Shown here in pieces: positions 12,554 to 22,178 of a DNA stretch of 64,000 bases; positions within the stretch are counted from its first letter, which is position 1, and each line of letters starts with the position of its first letter. The DNA comes from Psychrobacillus sp042945595 (lineage in GTDB: Bacteria; Bacillota; Bacilli; Bacillales_A; Planococcaceae). The notes below the pieces were generated by a model that worked only from the letters and a program-made list of their open reading frames with translations, did not search any database and was not told where the DNA came from. The stretch lies in contig NZ_CP168493.1 of NCBI RefSeq assembly GCF_042945595.1, positions 3,038,001 to 3,102,000 of the forward strand, given 5' to 3'. The position numbers were made by a program, and so were the translations under genes.

Positions 12554-13288
12554 TCAGTTCTCTGATACTAATCTAACAAATTCAGCATAACTTGGAAAAG
12601 AGTCCGATTCAGGAATTTCGTTATAAGAGTAATTTGTAAAAACTGCAACTATATCTAGTTGACCATCTTCAGGTAACGCATCTAATTTGTCGCCTAATGA
12701 TCTTCTTAAATCTTCATCATTTCTAATATCAAAGAAGATACCTCCTTTTTCAAATTGCCAGAATGTGTGCGGCATGGTCTCTAAATTCTCATTGACTATA
12801 AAGGAATAATCACTTCCTCCACGAATAATGGATCCTTTGACTTCAAATTCACCAGTGAATTTTATAAAATAAGCAGTTGCGTCATTAATTGCCTCCGTGT
12901 TTATATCTGAAACGATTAAATCAGCGATTTGGTTATCTATTTCTACTTGATCAGGGGAAAAGATACTTAAAGTATCAGCGATGGTACGATTATTCGAAAT
13001 GGGAAATTCAAATACCATCTGATAACGATTAATTAAATCCTTCTGCCTTTCATTTTCGAATTGTAATGTAGTTATTTTATTAGTTAATTGATCATTTTTC
13101 CTAGATGCTTCCAAGCTAGCTATTTTTACATCTAATTCTAATTCCTCCTTAGCTGCTGATAATTTTGCATTTTCTTTCTTTAATTGTTCATTTTCTTGTT
13201 TAATATCATTCTCAGACTCATTATTAGAACATCCACTCATATTCAATATAGTAAGTATGATAATCACATATAAATATTTCACAGACAC
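12554..13288 (-). CDS. putative lipoprotein with coiled coil
   Basis: 244 aa, not recognised. Signal peptide with lipobox NMSGC near residue 20 predicts attachment to the outer face of the membrane. Residues about 25-90 are rich in E/K/Q/N/L with heptad character (coiled coil). The C-terminal 150 residues look globular and recall secreted proteins of unknown function. It lies in the block between ygaE and ygaD that is not part of the conserved gene order. Confidence 0.7.
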   Translation of the reverse strand: MSVKYLYVIIILTILNMSGCSNNESENDIKQENEQLKKENAKLSAAKEELELDVKIASLEASRKNDQLTNKITTLQFENERQKDLINRYQMVFEFPISNNRTIADTLSIFSPDQVEIDNQIADLIVSDINTEAINDATAYFIKFTGEFEVKGSIIRGGSDYSFIVNENLETMPHTFWQFEKGGIFFDIRNDEDLRRSLGDKLDALPEDGQLDIVAVFTNYSYNEIPESDSFPSYAEFVRLVSEN

Positions 13289-13498
13289 CCTCCCTGTTTC
13301 AACTACTCATAATTTTATTTATTATTGAAGAACAGGAAACACCTGAACCCCTAGAATATTTTTACGAACCTGAACTTTCGAGACAACCTATGATATTGAA
13401 CTAGCGGGATATCCGGATGGATAATGGATTCGTATACGTTCCTAACAATGGATAAGTTTCATTAATCGGCAATAAACAACTTTTCGTATAGACTGTTG
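13289..13498. other. intergenic, possible gene fragment
   Basis: No complete gene seen. On the plus strand 13322-13402 reads IEEQETPEPLEYFYEPELSR and on to a stop without a start codon, which might be a decayed C-terminus, but this is weak. Confidence 0.25.
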
Positions 13499-13669
13499 CT
13501 ATTTTAACGATTCATATTCTAATTCCTTTTCAATTTCTTCATTACTAATGATAACTATCTCTTTTTCTTTAACGTCAAGATGTTTTACAATCAATTTTAG
13601 TAGATGTTTAATAATCGATAGACTGTAAATTACATACAACGCAAATAAGATCACCAATATTATCCACAA
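13499..13669 (-). CDS. small single-pass membrane protein (56 aa)
   Basis: Found by reading the gap. TTG start (13667-13669) with a perfect AAGGAGG (core 13681-13685) 11 nt upstream. The protein has one N-terminal membrane helix (residues 2-20, WIILVILFALYVIYSLSII), then a basic stretch KHLLKLIVKHLDVK and an acidic tail EEIEKELEYES. No family recognised. The good ribosome binding site and clean N-in helix plus charged tail make a real gene likely. Between the app operon terminator and the lipoprotein gene, same strand as both. Confidence 0.6.
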   Translation of the reverse strand: MWIILVILFALYVIYSLSIIKHLLKLIVKHLDVKEKEIVIISNEEIEKELEYESLK

Positions 13670-13740
13670 CTTTTAAAGAACCTCCTTATTTTTCATTTAT
13701 CATAAAACAACAAATCTTACGAAAGGAGCTATTTTAAAAG

Positions 13741-13824
13741 AAAAGACTGTAGATAAACTCGATTTTCATCTAGTTTGTCTACAGTCTGAAATGTGTCACC
13801 TAGTTAGGTCGGCGACACGTTTTT
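13741..13824. terminator. double hairpin after appC
   Basis: Two stacked hairpins: 13793-13818 (GTGTCACC / GGCGACAC, followed by T6 on the plus strand) and 13744-13787 (16-bp arms AGACTGTAGATAAACT / AGTTTGTCTACAGTCT with one mismatch, followed by TTTTCTTTT on the minus strand). Together they close the app operon. Confidence 0.75.
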
Positions 13825-14720
13825 TAATTTTTCATGCGAGGATCAAGTGCATCACGTAGACCATCACCCATTAAGTTAAACCCTAAAACAGTTAACATGA
13901 TTGAAATTCCCGGGAAAAACATCGTCCATGGTGCAGTACGTAAAACGACTCGTGCATCCGCTAACATTTTTCCCCACTCTGGTGCCGGTGCTTGTGCTCC
14001 TAATCCAAGAAACCCTAAAGCAGCTGCTTCAATAATAGCCGACGCTATAGCTAACGTACCCGCCACAATTACAGGAGCCATGGAATTAGGAAGAATATGA
14101 GAAAACAAAATACGTATATCTTTCATTCCAATTGCTTTAGCAGATGTTATGTATTCCTCTTCTTTAATACTCAATACTTTTGAACGAATGAGTCGACCAA
14201 AGTTAGGAATATTAATGATAGCAATTGCGATTAATGCATTTCGTAAAGATGGACCTAATACAGAAACAACTGCAATGGCTAATAATATACTTGGAAATGC
14301 TAGCAGTATATCAAAAGTTCGAGATATAATCGTATCTACCCATTTTCCATAATAACCAGCAATTATACCTAAAATACTACCGACTACAACTGATCCAATT
14401 ACAGAGAAGAATCCCACACCAAGCGAAATTCTTGCTCCGTGAATAACACGTGAAAAAATATCACGACCAAAATCATCCGTACCGAACCAATACTTACTAG
14501 AAGGTGGTAATAGACGATCTTTTAATAGCTGATCATTTATTCCTTGTGGTGTAAATAATGGACCGAAAAGTGCTAGAAATATGAAGAAAAGAACGATTAG
14601 TGCTCCAACAAGTGCAACTTTGTTTTTACTAAAACTCCGCCAAGCATCGAACCAAGGTCCGGTCGTTTTCTCTGGAAGTGTGACGGTATTAATTGGCGGA
14701 TTCGGAACCATTTCAGACAT
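13824..14720 (-). CDS. appC: peptide ABC transporter, permease (AppC/DppC type)
   Basis: 298 aa, six predicted helices, N-terminal OppC_N-like segment (SFSKNKVALVGALIVL) and BPD_transp_1 domain with the EAA loop (SAKAIGMKDIRILFSHILPN). It pairs with AppB to form the membrane channel. Last gene of the five-gene operon, 14 bp after appB, behind AAAGGAGG. Identity as App rather than Dpp/Opp rests on gene order D-F-A-B-C. Confidence 0.88.
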   Translation of the reverse strand: MSEMVPNPPINTVTLPEKTTGPWFDAWRSFSKNKVALVGALIVLFFIFLALFGPLFTPQGINDQLLKDRLLPPSSKYWFGTDDFGRDIFSRVIHGARISLGVGFFSVIGSVVVGSILGIIAGYYGKWVDTIISRTFDILLAFPSILLAIAVVSVLGPSLRNALIAIAIINIPNFGRLIRSKVLSIKEEEYITSAKAIGMKDIRILFSHILPNSMAPVIVAGTLAIASAIIEAAALGFLGLGAQAPAPEWGKMLADARVVLRTAPWTMFFPGISIMLTVLGFNLMGDGLRDALDPRMKN

Positions 14721-14734
14721 ATCTATTCCTCCTT

Positions 14735-15739
14735 TTAGTCGTATTTAATCCTCGGATCGATAAGGCCATATAAAATATCCACAAAAAGATTAATCATGAC
14801 AAAAATAAACGCTACAATTAATATCCCTGATTGAATGACAGGATAATCCCGGAACTGGATAGCTTCATAAATATATCTACCTATACCTGGCCAACTAAAT
14901 ATGGTTTCTGTTAATATCGCTCCTCCAAGTAACAGACCCATTTGAAGACCTATAACGGTTAATACTGGAATAATCGCATTTTTTAACGCATGTTTATATA
15001 CAACCCAAAACATCTTTTGTCCTTTTGCACGTGCAGTTCGAACATAATCCGCACGCATTACTTCAAGCATACTAGATCTTGTCATACGGGCAATAATAGC
15101 CATTGGGATGGTTGCAAGTGCAATACCAGGCAATACTAAATGCTTCAATACTTGTCCTAACTGATCGAATCGTCCATTTAGGATAGTATCAAGTACATAT
15201 AAGTTTGTCATAACTGAAACAGGATCCCTTACTTCTTCTCTACCAGATGTAGGAAGCCAATGAAGTTCTATTCCAAAAAGCCATTGTTCCATTAAACCTA
15301 ACCAAAAGATAGGCATGGATACGCCAATTAACGCTATTACCATTGCCAAATAATCAAACCATGAATTTTGGAACCACGCAGAAATAATGCCTGCATTAAC
15401 CCCAATAACTACAGCAATAAGTATAGCAAAGAATGCCAATTCAAAAGTAGCTGCTAAATAAGGCCATACTTCCTTCGTAACAGGTTGAACCGTTCGCATC
15501 GATTCCCCTAAATCACCTTTAAAAAGACCAACCAAATAATCGAAATATTGCGTATACCAAGGATTGTTTAATCCAAGCTTTATTTCTAAAGCTTCTATCG
15601 CTTCTTTCGATGCTAACTGTCCTAATATAACTTGAGCTGGGTTTCCAGGAATAGCCCGAATAATCATAAAGACAATAAAAGTCATACCGAGCAAAACAGG
15701 AATTAATTGTAATAGTCTTTTTCCGATATAGTGAAGCAT
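14735..15739 (-). CDS. appB: peptide ABC transporter, permease (AppB/DppB type)
   Basis: 334 aa. Starts MLHYIGKRLLQLIPVLLGMT, the typical OppB/DppB N-terminus, and has the EAA motif RTARAKGQKMFWVVYKHALKN and the end LYGLIDPRIKYD. ATG 15739 is chosen because GAGAGAGG lies 8 nt upstream; a GTG 9 bp earlier overlaps the ribosome binding site. Heterodimer partner of AppC. Confidence 0.88.
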   Translation of the reverse strand: MLHYIGKRLLQLIPVLLGMTFIVFMIIRAIPGNPAQVILGQLASKEAIEALEIKLGLNNPWYTQYFDYLVGLFKGDLGESMRTVQPVTKEVWPYLAATFELAFFAILIAVVIGVNAGIISAWFQNSWFDYLAMVIALIGVSMPIFWLGLMEQWLFGIELHWLPTSGREEVRDPVSVMTNLYVLDTILNGRFDQLGQVLKHLVLPGIALATIPMAIIARMTRSSMLEVMRADYVRTARAKGQKMFWVVYKHALKNAIIPVLTVIGLQMGLLLGGAILTETIFSWPGIGRYIYEAIQFRDYPVIQSGILIVAFIFVMINLFVDILYGLIDPRIKYD

Positions 15740-15806
15740 TGTCTTCACCTCTCTCTTATAAATAAGAAAAGGGAGAAATCACGAAGACCTCTCCCCTTCA
15801 AGCTTA

Positions 15807-17450
15807 TTACTTAAAGTCGACGTTCGTTAATTTATCAGATCCAGTAGGATGTGGTAAGAAGTTTATCAAATCCGCTTTCCCTGCAAGTAATGGAGTTGAA
15901 TGAGCAAGAGGTACCCAAGGTGCATCTTTAAAAATAATTTCTTGAGCTTGCTTATACAAATCAATACGTTTATTCTCGTCTACTTCTGTTTGAGCTTCTA
16001 TTAGGATCTTGTGTACGTCTTTGTTGTCATAATAAGCGTAGTTATTACTTCCAATATTGTCGCCGTCAAGTAATACGTAGATGAAGTTATCTGCATCTCC
16101 GTTATCACCAGTCCAACCAAGCATGAATGCATCTGCTTCTCCGTTACGAGCTTTTTCTAAATAAGTTGCCCACTCATAAGAAACGATTTTTGCTTTAATG
16201 CCAATATCCGCTAAATTCTTTTGAATAACTTCTGCAACTTTTGCTCCATCTGGCATATATGGTCTTGGAACAGGCATTGCCCATAATTCCATTTCAAACC
16301 CATCAGCAAGTCCTGCTTCTGCTAAAAGTTGTTTTGCTTTTTCAGGATTGTATTCATATCCAGGAATATCATCATTGTATCCACTAATAGAAGGAGGCAT
16401 TGGATTTTTTGCAATTTCTGCACGCCCTTCGAAGAATGCATCGATGATAGACTGTTTGTCAATTGCGTAGTTCATTGCTTGTCGTACTTTTACATTGTCA
16501 AACGGTGGGCGAGTATTCGTTAATCCAAGGTATCCAATATTCATAGAAGGTCGTTCAAATAACTGTAAATTAGAATCTCCTTCTACCGTTGCGCCATCTG
16601 CTGGATTTATTCCATCTGCTAAGTCAATTGCTCCATTAAGTAGCTCATTTAAACGAGCTGAGTTATCTGGAATTGCACGGAACACAATTTTATCAAGTTT
16701 TGGATAGCCCTTTTCCCAATAACCATCAAATTTTTCAATTGTAATAGAATCATTACGTTTCCAATCAACAAATTTGAATGGACCAGTTCCTACTGGATTG
16801 TCACCAAATTTATCTCCATCTTTTTCAAATGCAGTTGGACTTGCAATACCAAATGGACTCATTGCAATATTTTTTAAGAATGGTGCTTGTGGACGTGTAA
16901 GTTTAAAAACAACCTTATTGTCGCCATCAGCAGTAACGGAAGCGATTACGTGGCCATCATCTCCTTTAAAGCCACCAAACATAGATCCATAGTATGGGAA
17001 TTTGTCGTCTGAGCCGTTTGCCCAACGTTCAAAATTTTTCACTACAGCTTCTGCGTTAAAGTCTGTTCCATCATGGAATTTTACCCCTTCACGCAAAGTA
17101 AAAGTATAAGTAAGACCATCATCTGAAGGTTCCCATTTTGTTGCTAATCCTTCATGAATCGTTGTATCTTGTTCTCCAAAGTTTAATAGTGTTTCAAAAA
17201 TGTTTTGTGTAACTTTGTAAGACTCCCCATCTGTTACAACAATAGGATCTAATGATACTGAATCTCCCCCACGACCAAAGACGAGTATTTTGTTGCCTGT
17301 AGATACAGCCTCACCCTTAGAAGTTTCTTTATTATCTTTACTCGTGTTTTCTTTGCTATCTGAAGAATCATCAGAAGAACATGCAGCAAGCACTACAGTT
17401 ATCGCTAACATCATCAATAGCATAAATGGCCATATTTTCTTTTTTCTCAA
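15807..17450 (-). CDS. appA: peptide ABC transporter, substrate-binding lipoprotein
   Basis: 547 aa, extracellular solute-binding protein family 5. Signal peptide with lipobox VVLAAC, then a low-complexity S/D/K/E linker and the SBP_bac_5 domain (family signature around NFERWANGSDDKF, and VGTGPFKFVDWKRND). It captures peptides and delivers them to AppBC. Start is TTG 17450 (GGAGG 7 nt upstream); a longer frame to 17516 overlaps appF and lacks a ribosome site. Homologues are often labelled dipeptide- or glutathione-binding, so substrate is uncertain. Confidence 0.88.
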   Translation of the reverse strand: MRKKKIWPFMLLMMLAITVVLAACSSDDSSDSKENTSKDNKETSKGEAVSTGNKILVFGRGGDSVSLDPIVVTDGESYKVTQNIFETLLNFGEQDTTIHEGLATKWEPSDDGLTYTFTLREGVKFHDGTDFNAEAVVKNFERWANGSDDKFPYYGSMFGGFKGDDGHVIASVTADGDNKVVFKLTRPQAPFLKNIAMSPFGIASPTAFEKDGDKFGDNPVGTGPFKFVDWKRNDSITIEKFDGYWEKGYPKLDKIVFRAIPDNSARLNELLNGAIDLADGINPADGATVEGDSNLQLFERPSMNIGYLGLTNTRPPFDNVKVRQAMNYAIDKQSIIDAFFEGRAEIAKNPMPPSISGYNDDIPGYEYNPEKAKQLLAEAGLADGFEMELWAMPVPRPYMPDGAKVAEVIQKNLADIGIKAKIVSYEWATYLEKARNGEADAFMLGWTGDNGDADNFIYVLLDGDNIGSNNYAYYDNKDVHKILIEAQTEVDENKRIDLYKQAQEIIFKDAPWVPLAHSTPLLAGKADLINFLPHPTGSDKLTNVDFK

Positions 17451-17490
17451 ATTTACCCCTCCGTAAATTATATTATCAATGTTGCACTGC

Positions 17491-18459
17491 CTATTTGTAT
17501 AAATGGCAGGCAACAAAATGACCTGGCTTCACTTCTTCTAGTTTCGGTACAACGGTTGTACAAACATCCATTTTAAAAGGACATCGTGTATGAAAAGTAC
17601 AACCTGTTGGTGGGTTAGAAGGACTCGGAATATCTCCTTCTAATATAATTTGCTCCCTTTTAAACTTTGGGTCAGGAACAGGAACCGCTGAAAGTAATGC
17701 TTTTGTATATGGATGTAGAGGCTCTGCATACAGAGATTCACTGGTAGCTAGTTCAGCCATTTTACCTAAATACATAACGCCTACGCGATCACTTATATGA
17801 CGCACTACCCCTAAGTCATGCGCGATAAAGATATACGTTAGATTTAGTTCTTTCTGTAAGTCTTGCATTAGGTTAAGTACTTGCGCTTGAATAGAAACAT
17901 CGAGCGCTGAAACTGGTTCATCCGCAATAATGAGCTTTGGATTTGTCATCAATGCTCTTGCAATACCTATACGTTGACGTTGCCCTCCACTAAATTGGTG
18001 TGGATATCGTTTCGCATGATAACTGCTAAGCCCTACAATTTCTAAAAAGTCATATACTTTCTTTTTACGACTTTTAGCGTTTCCAATATTATGAACAATG
18101 AGTGGTTCCATTAAAATCTTCTCAACCGTATGTCGCGGATTTAAAGAAGCATACGGGTCTTGGAAAACCATTTGAATTTCTCTACGCGCTTTTCTCATCT
18201 CAGAACTAGAAATACTTGTTAGTTCTTTTCCATCAAAGGTTACTTTACCTTCTGTCGGCTCTAGTAATCTCATAAGCATTCGCCCGGTAGTAGATTTGCC
18301 GCAACCGGACTCGCCAACAATACCTAATGTTTCTCCCTCGTTTACATAAAAAGACACATCGTCCACAGCTTTTACAAAACCAGTTTGTTTCCCTAACAAT
18401 CCCGAATTAGTAGGAAAGTACTTTTTTAACCCTTCAACTTGTAGCAGCGGTTTTGTCAT
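17491..18459 (-). CDS. appF: peptide ABC transporter, ATP-binding protein (AppF type)
   Basis: 322 aa. Walker A GESGCGKST, Q-loop VFQDPYASLNPR, signature FSGGQRQR, Walker B LIIADEPVSALD, and the C-terminal oligopeptide-transporter extension with CTFHTRCPF cysteines typical of OppF/DppF. Start overlaps the end of appD by 26 bp, implying translational coupling. Confidence 0.92.
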   Translation of the reverse strand: MTKPLLQVEGLKKYFPTNSGLLGKQTGFVKAVDDVSFYVNEGETLGIVGESGCGKSTTGRMLMRLLEPTEGKVTFDGKELTSISSSEMRKARREIQMVFQDPYASLNPRHTVEKILMEPLIVHNIGNAKSRKKKVYDFLEIVGLSSYHAKRYPHQFSGGQRQRIGIARALMTNPKLIIADEPVSALDVSIQAQVLNLMQDLQKELNLTYIFIAHDLGVVRHISDRVGVMYLGKMAELATSESLYAEPLHPYTKALLSAVPVPDPKFKREQIILEGDIPSPSNPPTGCTFHTRCPFKMDVCTTVVPKLEEVKPGHFVACHLYK

Positions 18460-19453
18460 TTACTCCTACCTCCTTCTCATCGAATAAGAAGCATCTCGTT
18501 TTATGTCCAGTAGATGTTTCGTATAAAGAAGGACTTTCTTCCGTACAACGCCCAAACACAGAATCACAACGTGCTGCAAATCGACAACCATTCTTGATCG
18601 TACCTGGCTTTGGAACATTGCCTGGAATCGAATACAGTCGCTGTTTTTTATACCGCATATCCGGAACAGAAGCGAGTAGCCCCTTCGTATATGGATGTTG
18701 CGGATTATTAAATATTGTTTCAACTGATCCTTCTTCTACCACTTTTCCTGCATACATAACGACAACTCGTTGACACGTTTCTGCGACTACTCCTAAGTCA
18801 TGTGTTATTAATATAATCGCTGTATTTAAGCGTTCATTCAATTCTCTCATCAGCTTTAATATTTGCGCTTGAATCGTTACATCAAGTGCAGTCGTTGGCT
18901 CATCCGCAATGAGTACTTTCGGATCACATACTAATGCCATAGCAATCATTACACGTTGTCTCATACCTCCAGAAAGTTGGTGTGGGTAGTCTCTCATTAA
19001 CTCTTCTGCTCTCGGTAATCCTACTAGTTTTAACATTTCTACTGCCCTTGCTTTGGCTTGCTTTTTATTCCAGTCCTTTTTATGTAATGTAATCGCTTCC
19101 ATTAATTGGTTACCAATTGTGAATAAAGGATTTAATGATGTCATAGGTTCTTGAAATATCATCGCTACTTCATTTCCACGTATATTTCGCATTTCTCTTT
19201 CAGTCAATTTCGTTAAATCTTTCCCCTTGAATAAAATTTGACCATTTGTAATTTTTCCTGGTGGACTAGGAACAAGACCCATTATCGAAAGCGATGTAAC
19301 ACTTTTCCCACAGCCTGACTCTCCTACAATTCCAAGAACTTCTCCTTCTCTTACATGAAAGTCGATATAATCTACGGATGGAATAACACCATCATCTGTG
19401 AAAAAGGAAGTTTGAAGATCTTTCACTTCTAAGATTATTTCACGTTCCTGCAT
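18434..19453 (-). CDS. appD: peptide ABC transporter, ATP-binding protein (AppD type)
   Basis: 339 aa. Walker A GESGCGKSV, Q-loop IFQEPMTSLNP, signature LSGGMRQR, Walker B LIADEPTTALD, C-terminal extension with CRFAARCDSVFGRC. First gene of the operon. It works as a heterodimer with AppF to power AppBC. Confidence 0.92.
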   Translation of the reverse strand: MQEREIILEVKDLQTSFFTDDGVIPSVDYIDFHVREGEVLGIVGESGCGKSVTSLSIMGLVPSPPGKITNGQILFKGKDLTKLTEREMRNIRGNEVAMIFQEPMTSLNPLFTIGNQLMEAITLHKKDWNKKQAKARAVEMLKLVGLPRAEELMRDYPHQLSGGMRQRVMIAMALVCDPKVLIADEPTTALDVTIQAQILKLMRELNERLNTAIILITHDLGVVAETCQRVVVMYAGKVVEEGSVETIFNNPQHPYTKGLLASVPDMRYKKQRLYSIPGNVPKPGTIKNGCRFAARCDSVFGRCTEESPSLYETSTGHKTRCFLFDEKEVGVNDKTAATS

Positions 19454-19512
19454 GATGACCCCTCTTTTCGTAACAATCCGAATTTTCTTATTATTAAAGT
19501 GCTATACTAGAC

Positions 19513-19540
19513 ATTTTACACAATTTTTAGACTTATGCAA
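19513..19540 (-). promoter_or_regulatory. app operon promoter
   Basis: Minus strand: -35 TTGCAT (19535-19540), 16-bp spacer, -10 TAAAAT (19513-19518), about 60 bp before appD. Confidence 0.55.
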
Positions 19541-19648
19541 TACCTTATTCAAAAGTCATATGCCTTTCTACTTAGTCAATATCCAAATCTATCTGTATTT
19601 TCATACATTTTATTAGTTATCCATCCAATGATAAGTTATACCAAAAAA

Positions 19649-19686
19649 CACTCAATAAGTATGAGTTTACTTATCGAGTGCTTTTT
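19649..19686 (-). terminator. terminator of ygaD
   Basis: Stem GCACTCGATAAGTA / TACTTATTGAGTG on the minus strand, followed by TTTTTTGG; just after the ygaD stop. Confidence 0.85.
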
Positions 19687-19693
19687 ATTTGTT

Positions 19694-21442
19694 TTACTTA
19701 TCTAATTGTTGTATTTGAAAGAGGTTATAATATACACCTTTTTGGCTCATTAAAATGGTATGATTCCCATTTTCAACAACTTCTCCATTTTCGATAACAA
19801 ATATATTATCTGCATGCGTAATAGTCGAAAGTCTGTGAGCTACTATTATTGTTGTACGGTTCTTCGCCAATCGTTCTAACGAATCTTGAATTAATGATTC
19901 GCTCTCTAAATCTAATGCGGAAGTTGCCTCATCTAGAACCAAAATCGTAGGGTTTTTTAAAAATACTCGTGCAATTGCTACACGTTGCTTTTGTCCACCA
20001 GAAAGTTTTACTCCACGTTCCCCGACTTTCGTCTCATAACCTTCTGGTAACTCCATGATAAAATCATGTGCATTAGCCGCTTTTGCCGCTTCAATTACTT
20101 CTTCATCGGAAGCATTTGGATTTCCCATTAATATATTCGTTTTAACTGAATCGCTAAATAAAATATTGTCTTGTAATACGATTCCAATATGTTTTCGAAG
20201 AGATTCAATCGTTACGTCACGTATATCTTTTCCATCAATTTGTACACTGCCACTTGTTACATCGAAAAATCTAGGGATTAGACTAATTATCGTCGATTTC
20301 CCTCCACCACTCATCCCAACAAATGCTACTGTTTGTCCCGCATTTACATGAAAATCCACATTATTTAATATTGTATTTCCATCTTTCTCGTATTGGAAAG
20401 ACACATTAGAGAAAGTGACATCTCCTGTAGAGTTTTCTAAGATAGAGGCGCCTTTTTTATCGACTATATCGTATTCTTCATCCATTAACTCAAATACTCG
20501 ATCCATCGATGCAAAAGCTTGTGTTAGTGTCGTAGATGAATTAACTAAACGTCGTAGTGGACTATATAAACGTTCAATATATGCCACAAAAGCGGCCATC
20601 GTCCCGACCGAAAGTCCATTATAAATTGCTTCATAGCCAGCAAATGCTATCACAAGTAACGGTGCAATATCTGTTATTGTATTTACAACAGCAAATGCCT
20701 TTGCATTCCAAATCGTTTGATCCACCGCTTTGTCTAAAAATTCTCCATTTGCTTTATCAAATAATTTTTGTTCGTGTTTTTCTAGCGTAAATGTTTTGAT
20801 AATGCTCATACCTTGAACACGTTCATGTAAATAACTTTGGACTCCTGCAAGTGCTTGCGAACGTTTTCTTGTAAGATCACGTAATTTACCAAAAAAATAC
20901 TTCACACTAAATGCGTAAAATGGAAATGCTAGCAATGTAACAAGCGTTAACTTCACATTCATAGTTAACATAATTCCAATGGCAATTAAAATGGTTGCTA
21001 AATCTAACCAGACGTTCATTAAACCGATCATAACAAAATTTTTCGTTTGCTCTACGTCATTAATTACCCTTGAAATAACTTCCCCGGCACGTGTATTTGA
21101 GTAATACTTTAAGCTTAGTTTTTGTAGATGAATATATAACTTTTGACGAATATCATACAGTATTTGGTTACTCACTAATTGTGCCAAATATTGTCGATAA
21201 TACTCGATTGGTGGACGAACGATTAAAAAGATTAAGGAAGTTCCTCCTAGCCAATAAACTAGTTGATGCATTTTTTCTTCTGATGTTAATCCCTTTCCTC
21301 CAATAATATCGTCAATAACGATTTTTATAAGGAGTGGTATAAATAAAGGAATGGCAAACTTAATAATGCCAATGACGATCGTTATAAATATTTGTACATT
21401 ATATGGTTTTACAAATTGCATATATCGCTTAATCGAACCCAT
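19694..21442 (-). CDS. ygaD: ABC exporter, fused permease/ATPase YgaD
   Basis: 582 aa half-transporter. N-terminal ABC_membrane domain with about six helices (1-310); C-terminal ATPase with Walker A GMSGGGKST, signature LSGGQKQR, Walker B ILVLDEATSALD. It should act as a homodimer or with a partner half. B. subtilis YgaD is the positional and sequence counterpart; resembles multidrug/lipid exporters, substrate unknown. Followed by a strong terminator. Confidence 0.88.
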   Translation of the reverse strand: MGSIKRYMQFVKPYNVQIFITIVIGIIKFAIPLFIPLLIKIVIDDIIGGKGLTSEEKMHQLVYWLGGTSLIFLIVRPPIEYYRQYLAQLVSNQILYDIRQKLYIHLQKLSLKYYSNTRAGEVISRVINDVEQTKNFVMIGLMNVWLDLATILIAIGIMLTMNVKLTLVTLLAFPFYAFSVKYFFGKLRDLTRKRSQALAGVQSYLHERVQGMSIIKTFTLEKHEQKLFDKANGEFLDKAVDQTIWNAKAFAVVNTITDIAPLLVIAFAGYEAIYNGLSVGTMAAFVAYIERLYSPLRRLVNSSTTLTQAFASMDRVFELMDEEYDIVDKKGASILENSTGDVTFSNVSFQYEKDGNTILNNVDFHVNAGQTVAFVGMSGGGKSTIISLIPRFFDVTSGSVQIDGKDIRDVTIESLRKHIGIVLQDNILFSDSVKTNILMGNPNASDEEVIEAAKAANAHDFIMELPEGYETKVGERGVKLSGGQKQRVAIARVFLKNPTILVLDEATSALDLESESLIQDSLERLAKNRTTIIVAHRLSTITHADNIFVIENGEVVENGNHTILMSQKGVYYNLFQIQQLDK

Positions 21443-21501
21443 AATATTACTTCCTTTCCAAATCAGAAAAACCTGTTGTATGTATTCAACAGGTTTTCCG
21501 T

Positions 21502-22041
21502 CTACTCATTTAACTGTTTATAAAATTGATAACGACTTGTCCATGCCTCGATAAAATCTGGAGCAAAAGGACCTCTTTTTTGCTTTATCCACGAAATAAG
21601 TTTTTCAACATTACGATCCAGAATACCATCTATCTCTTTAGGATAATTCATTTCCATTTTATGCTGTTCGTATTCATCTTCATCTAAAATTGTATAGGTC
21701 ATGTCTGGAAAAACCTTTACATCTAAGTCATAATCAATATACTTTAACCGTTGATTATTATAGACAAACGGCGAACTCATATTGATGTAGTAATATACTC
21801 CATCTTCTCGGAGCATACAAATAATGTTGAACCAATGCTCTGCATGAAAGTAACAAATGGAAGGCTCTCTTGTAATCCAGGTTCTACCATCCGCCTCTAT
21901 TACAAGTGTACGTTCATTTGCGCCAATGACAATGTTTTTGGTTCCTTTTAAAATCATCGTCTCCTGCCAGACACGGTGGATACGGCCGTTATGCTTGTAG
22001 CTATGAATTTGTATAGTTTCTCCTTCTGTTGGAATCGCCAT
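21502..22041 (-). CDS. ntdP: nucleoside tri-/diphosphatase, DUF402 family (YgaC)
   Basis: 179 aa, close in length and sequence to B. subtilis YgaC (IHSYKHNGRIHRVWQET, VIEADGRTWITREP, MNYPKEID). A staphylococcal homologue was characterised as a metal-dependent nucleoside tri- and diphosphatase. Family acidic residues in DYDLDVKVFPDMTYTILDED fit metal binding. RBS AAAGGTGG precedes ATG. It ends 60 bp before the ygaD start, same strand. Confidence 0.87.
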   Translation of the reverse strand: MAIPTEGETIQIHSYKHNGRIHRVWQETMILKGTKNIVIGANERTLVIEADGRTWITREPSICYFHAEHWFNIICMLREDGVYYYINMSSPFVYNNQRLKYIDYDLDVKVFPDMTYTILDEDEYEQHKMEMNYPKEIDGILDRNVEKLISWIKQKRGPFAPDFIEAWTSRYQFYKQLNE

Positions 22042-22129
22042 GATTTAGCCACCTTTTCATCAAGCGCAAAATTGAATTTTAAACTTATTTTCTTATTATA
22101 GCAATCCATTCCAAAAAACTGTAGTAAAA

Positions 22130-22163
22130 AAATCAGCGAGGGCAAAAAGCCCTCGCTGATTTC
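22130..22163 (-). terminator. terminator of sspE
   Basis: Perfect 13-bp stem AATCAGCGAGGGC / GCCCTCGCTGATT with 5-nt loop, T7 on the minus strand. Confidence 0.92.
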
Positions 22164-22178
22164 GGTGAATCCATGTAA

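Noticed and set aside
13322..13402. Possible short coding fragment (IEEQETPEPLEYFYEPELSR)
   Set aside because: No start codon or ribosome site and no family match; kept only as a note on the gap.
18453..18773. 106-aa plus-strand ORF
   Set aside because: Antisense shadow of appD, which has all ABC ATPase motifs in its frame.
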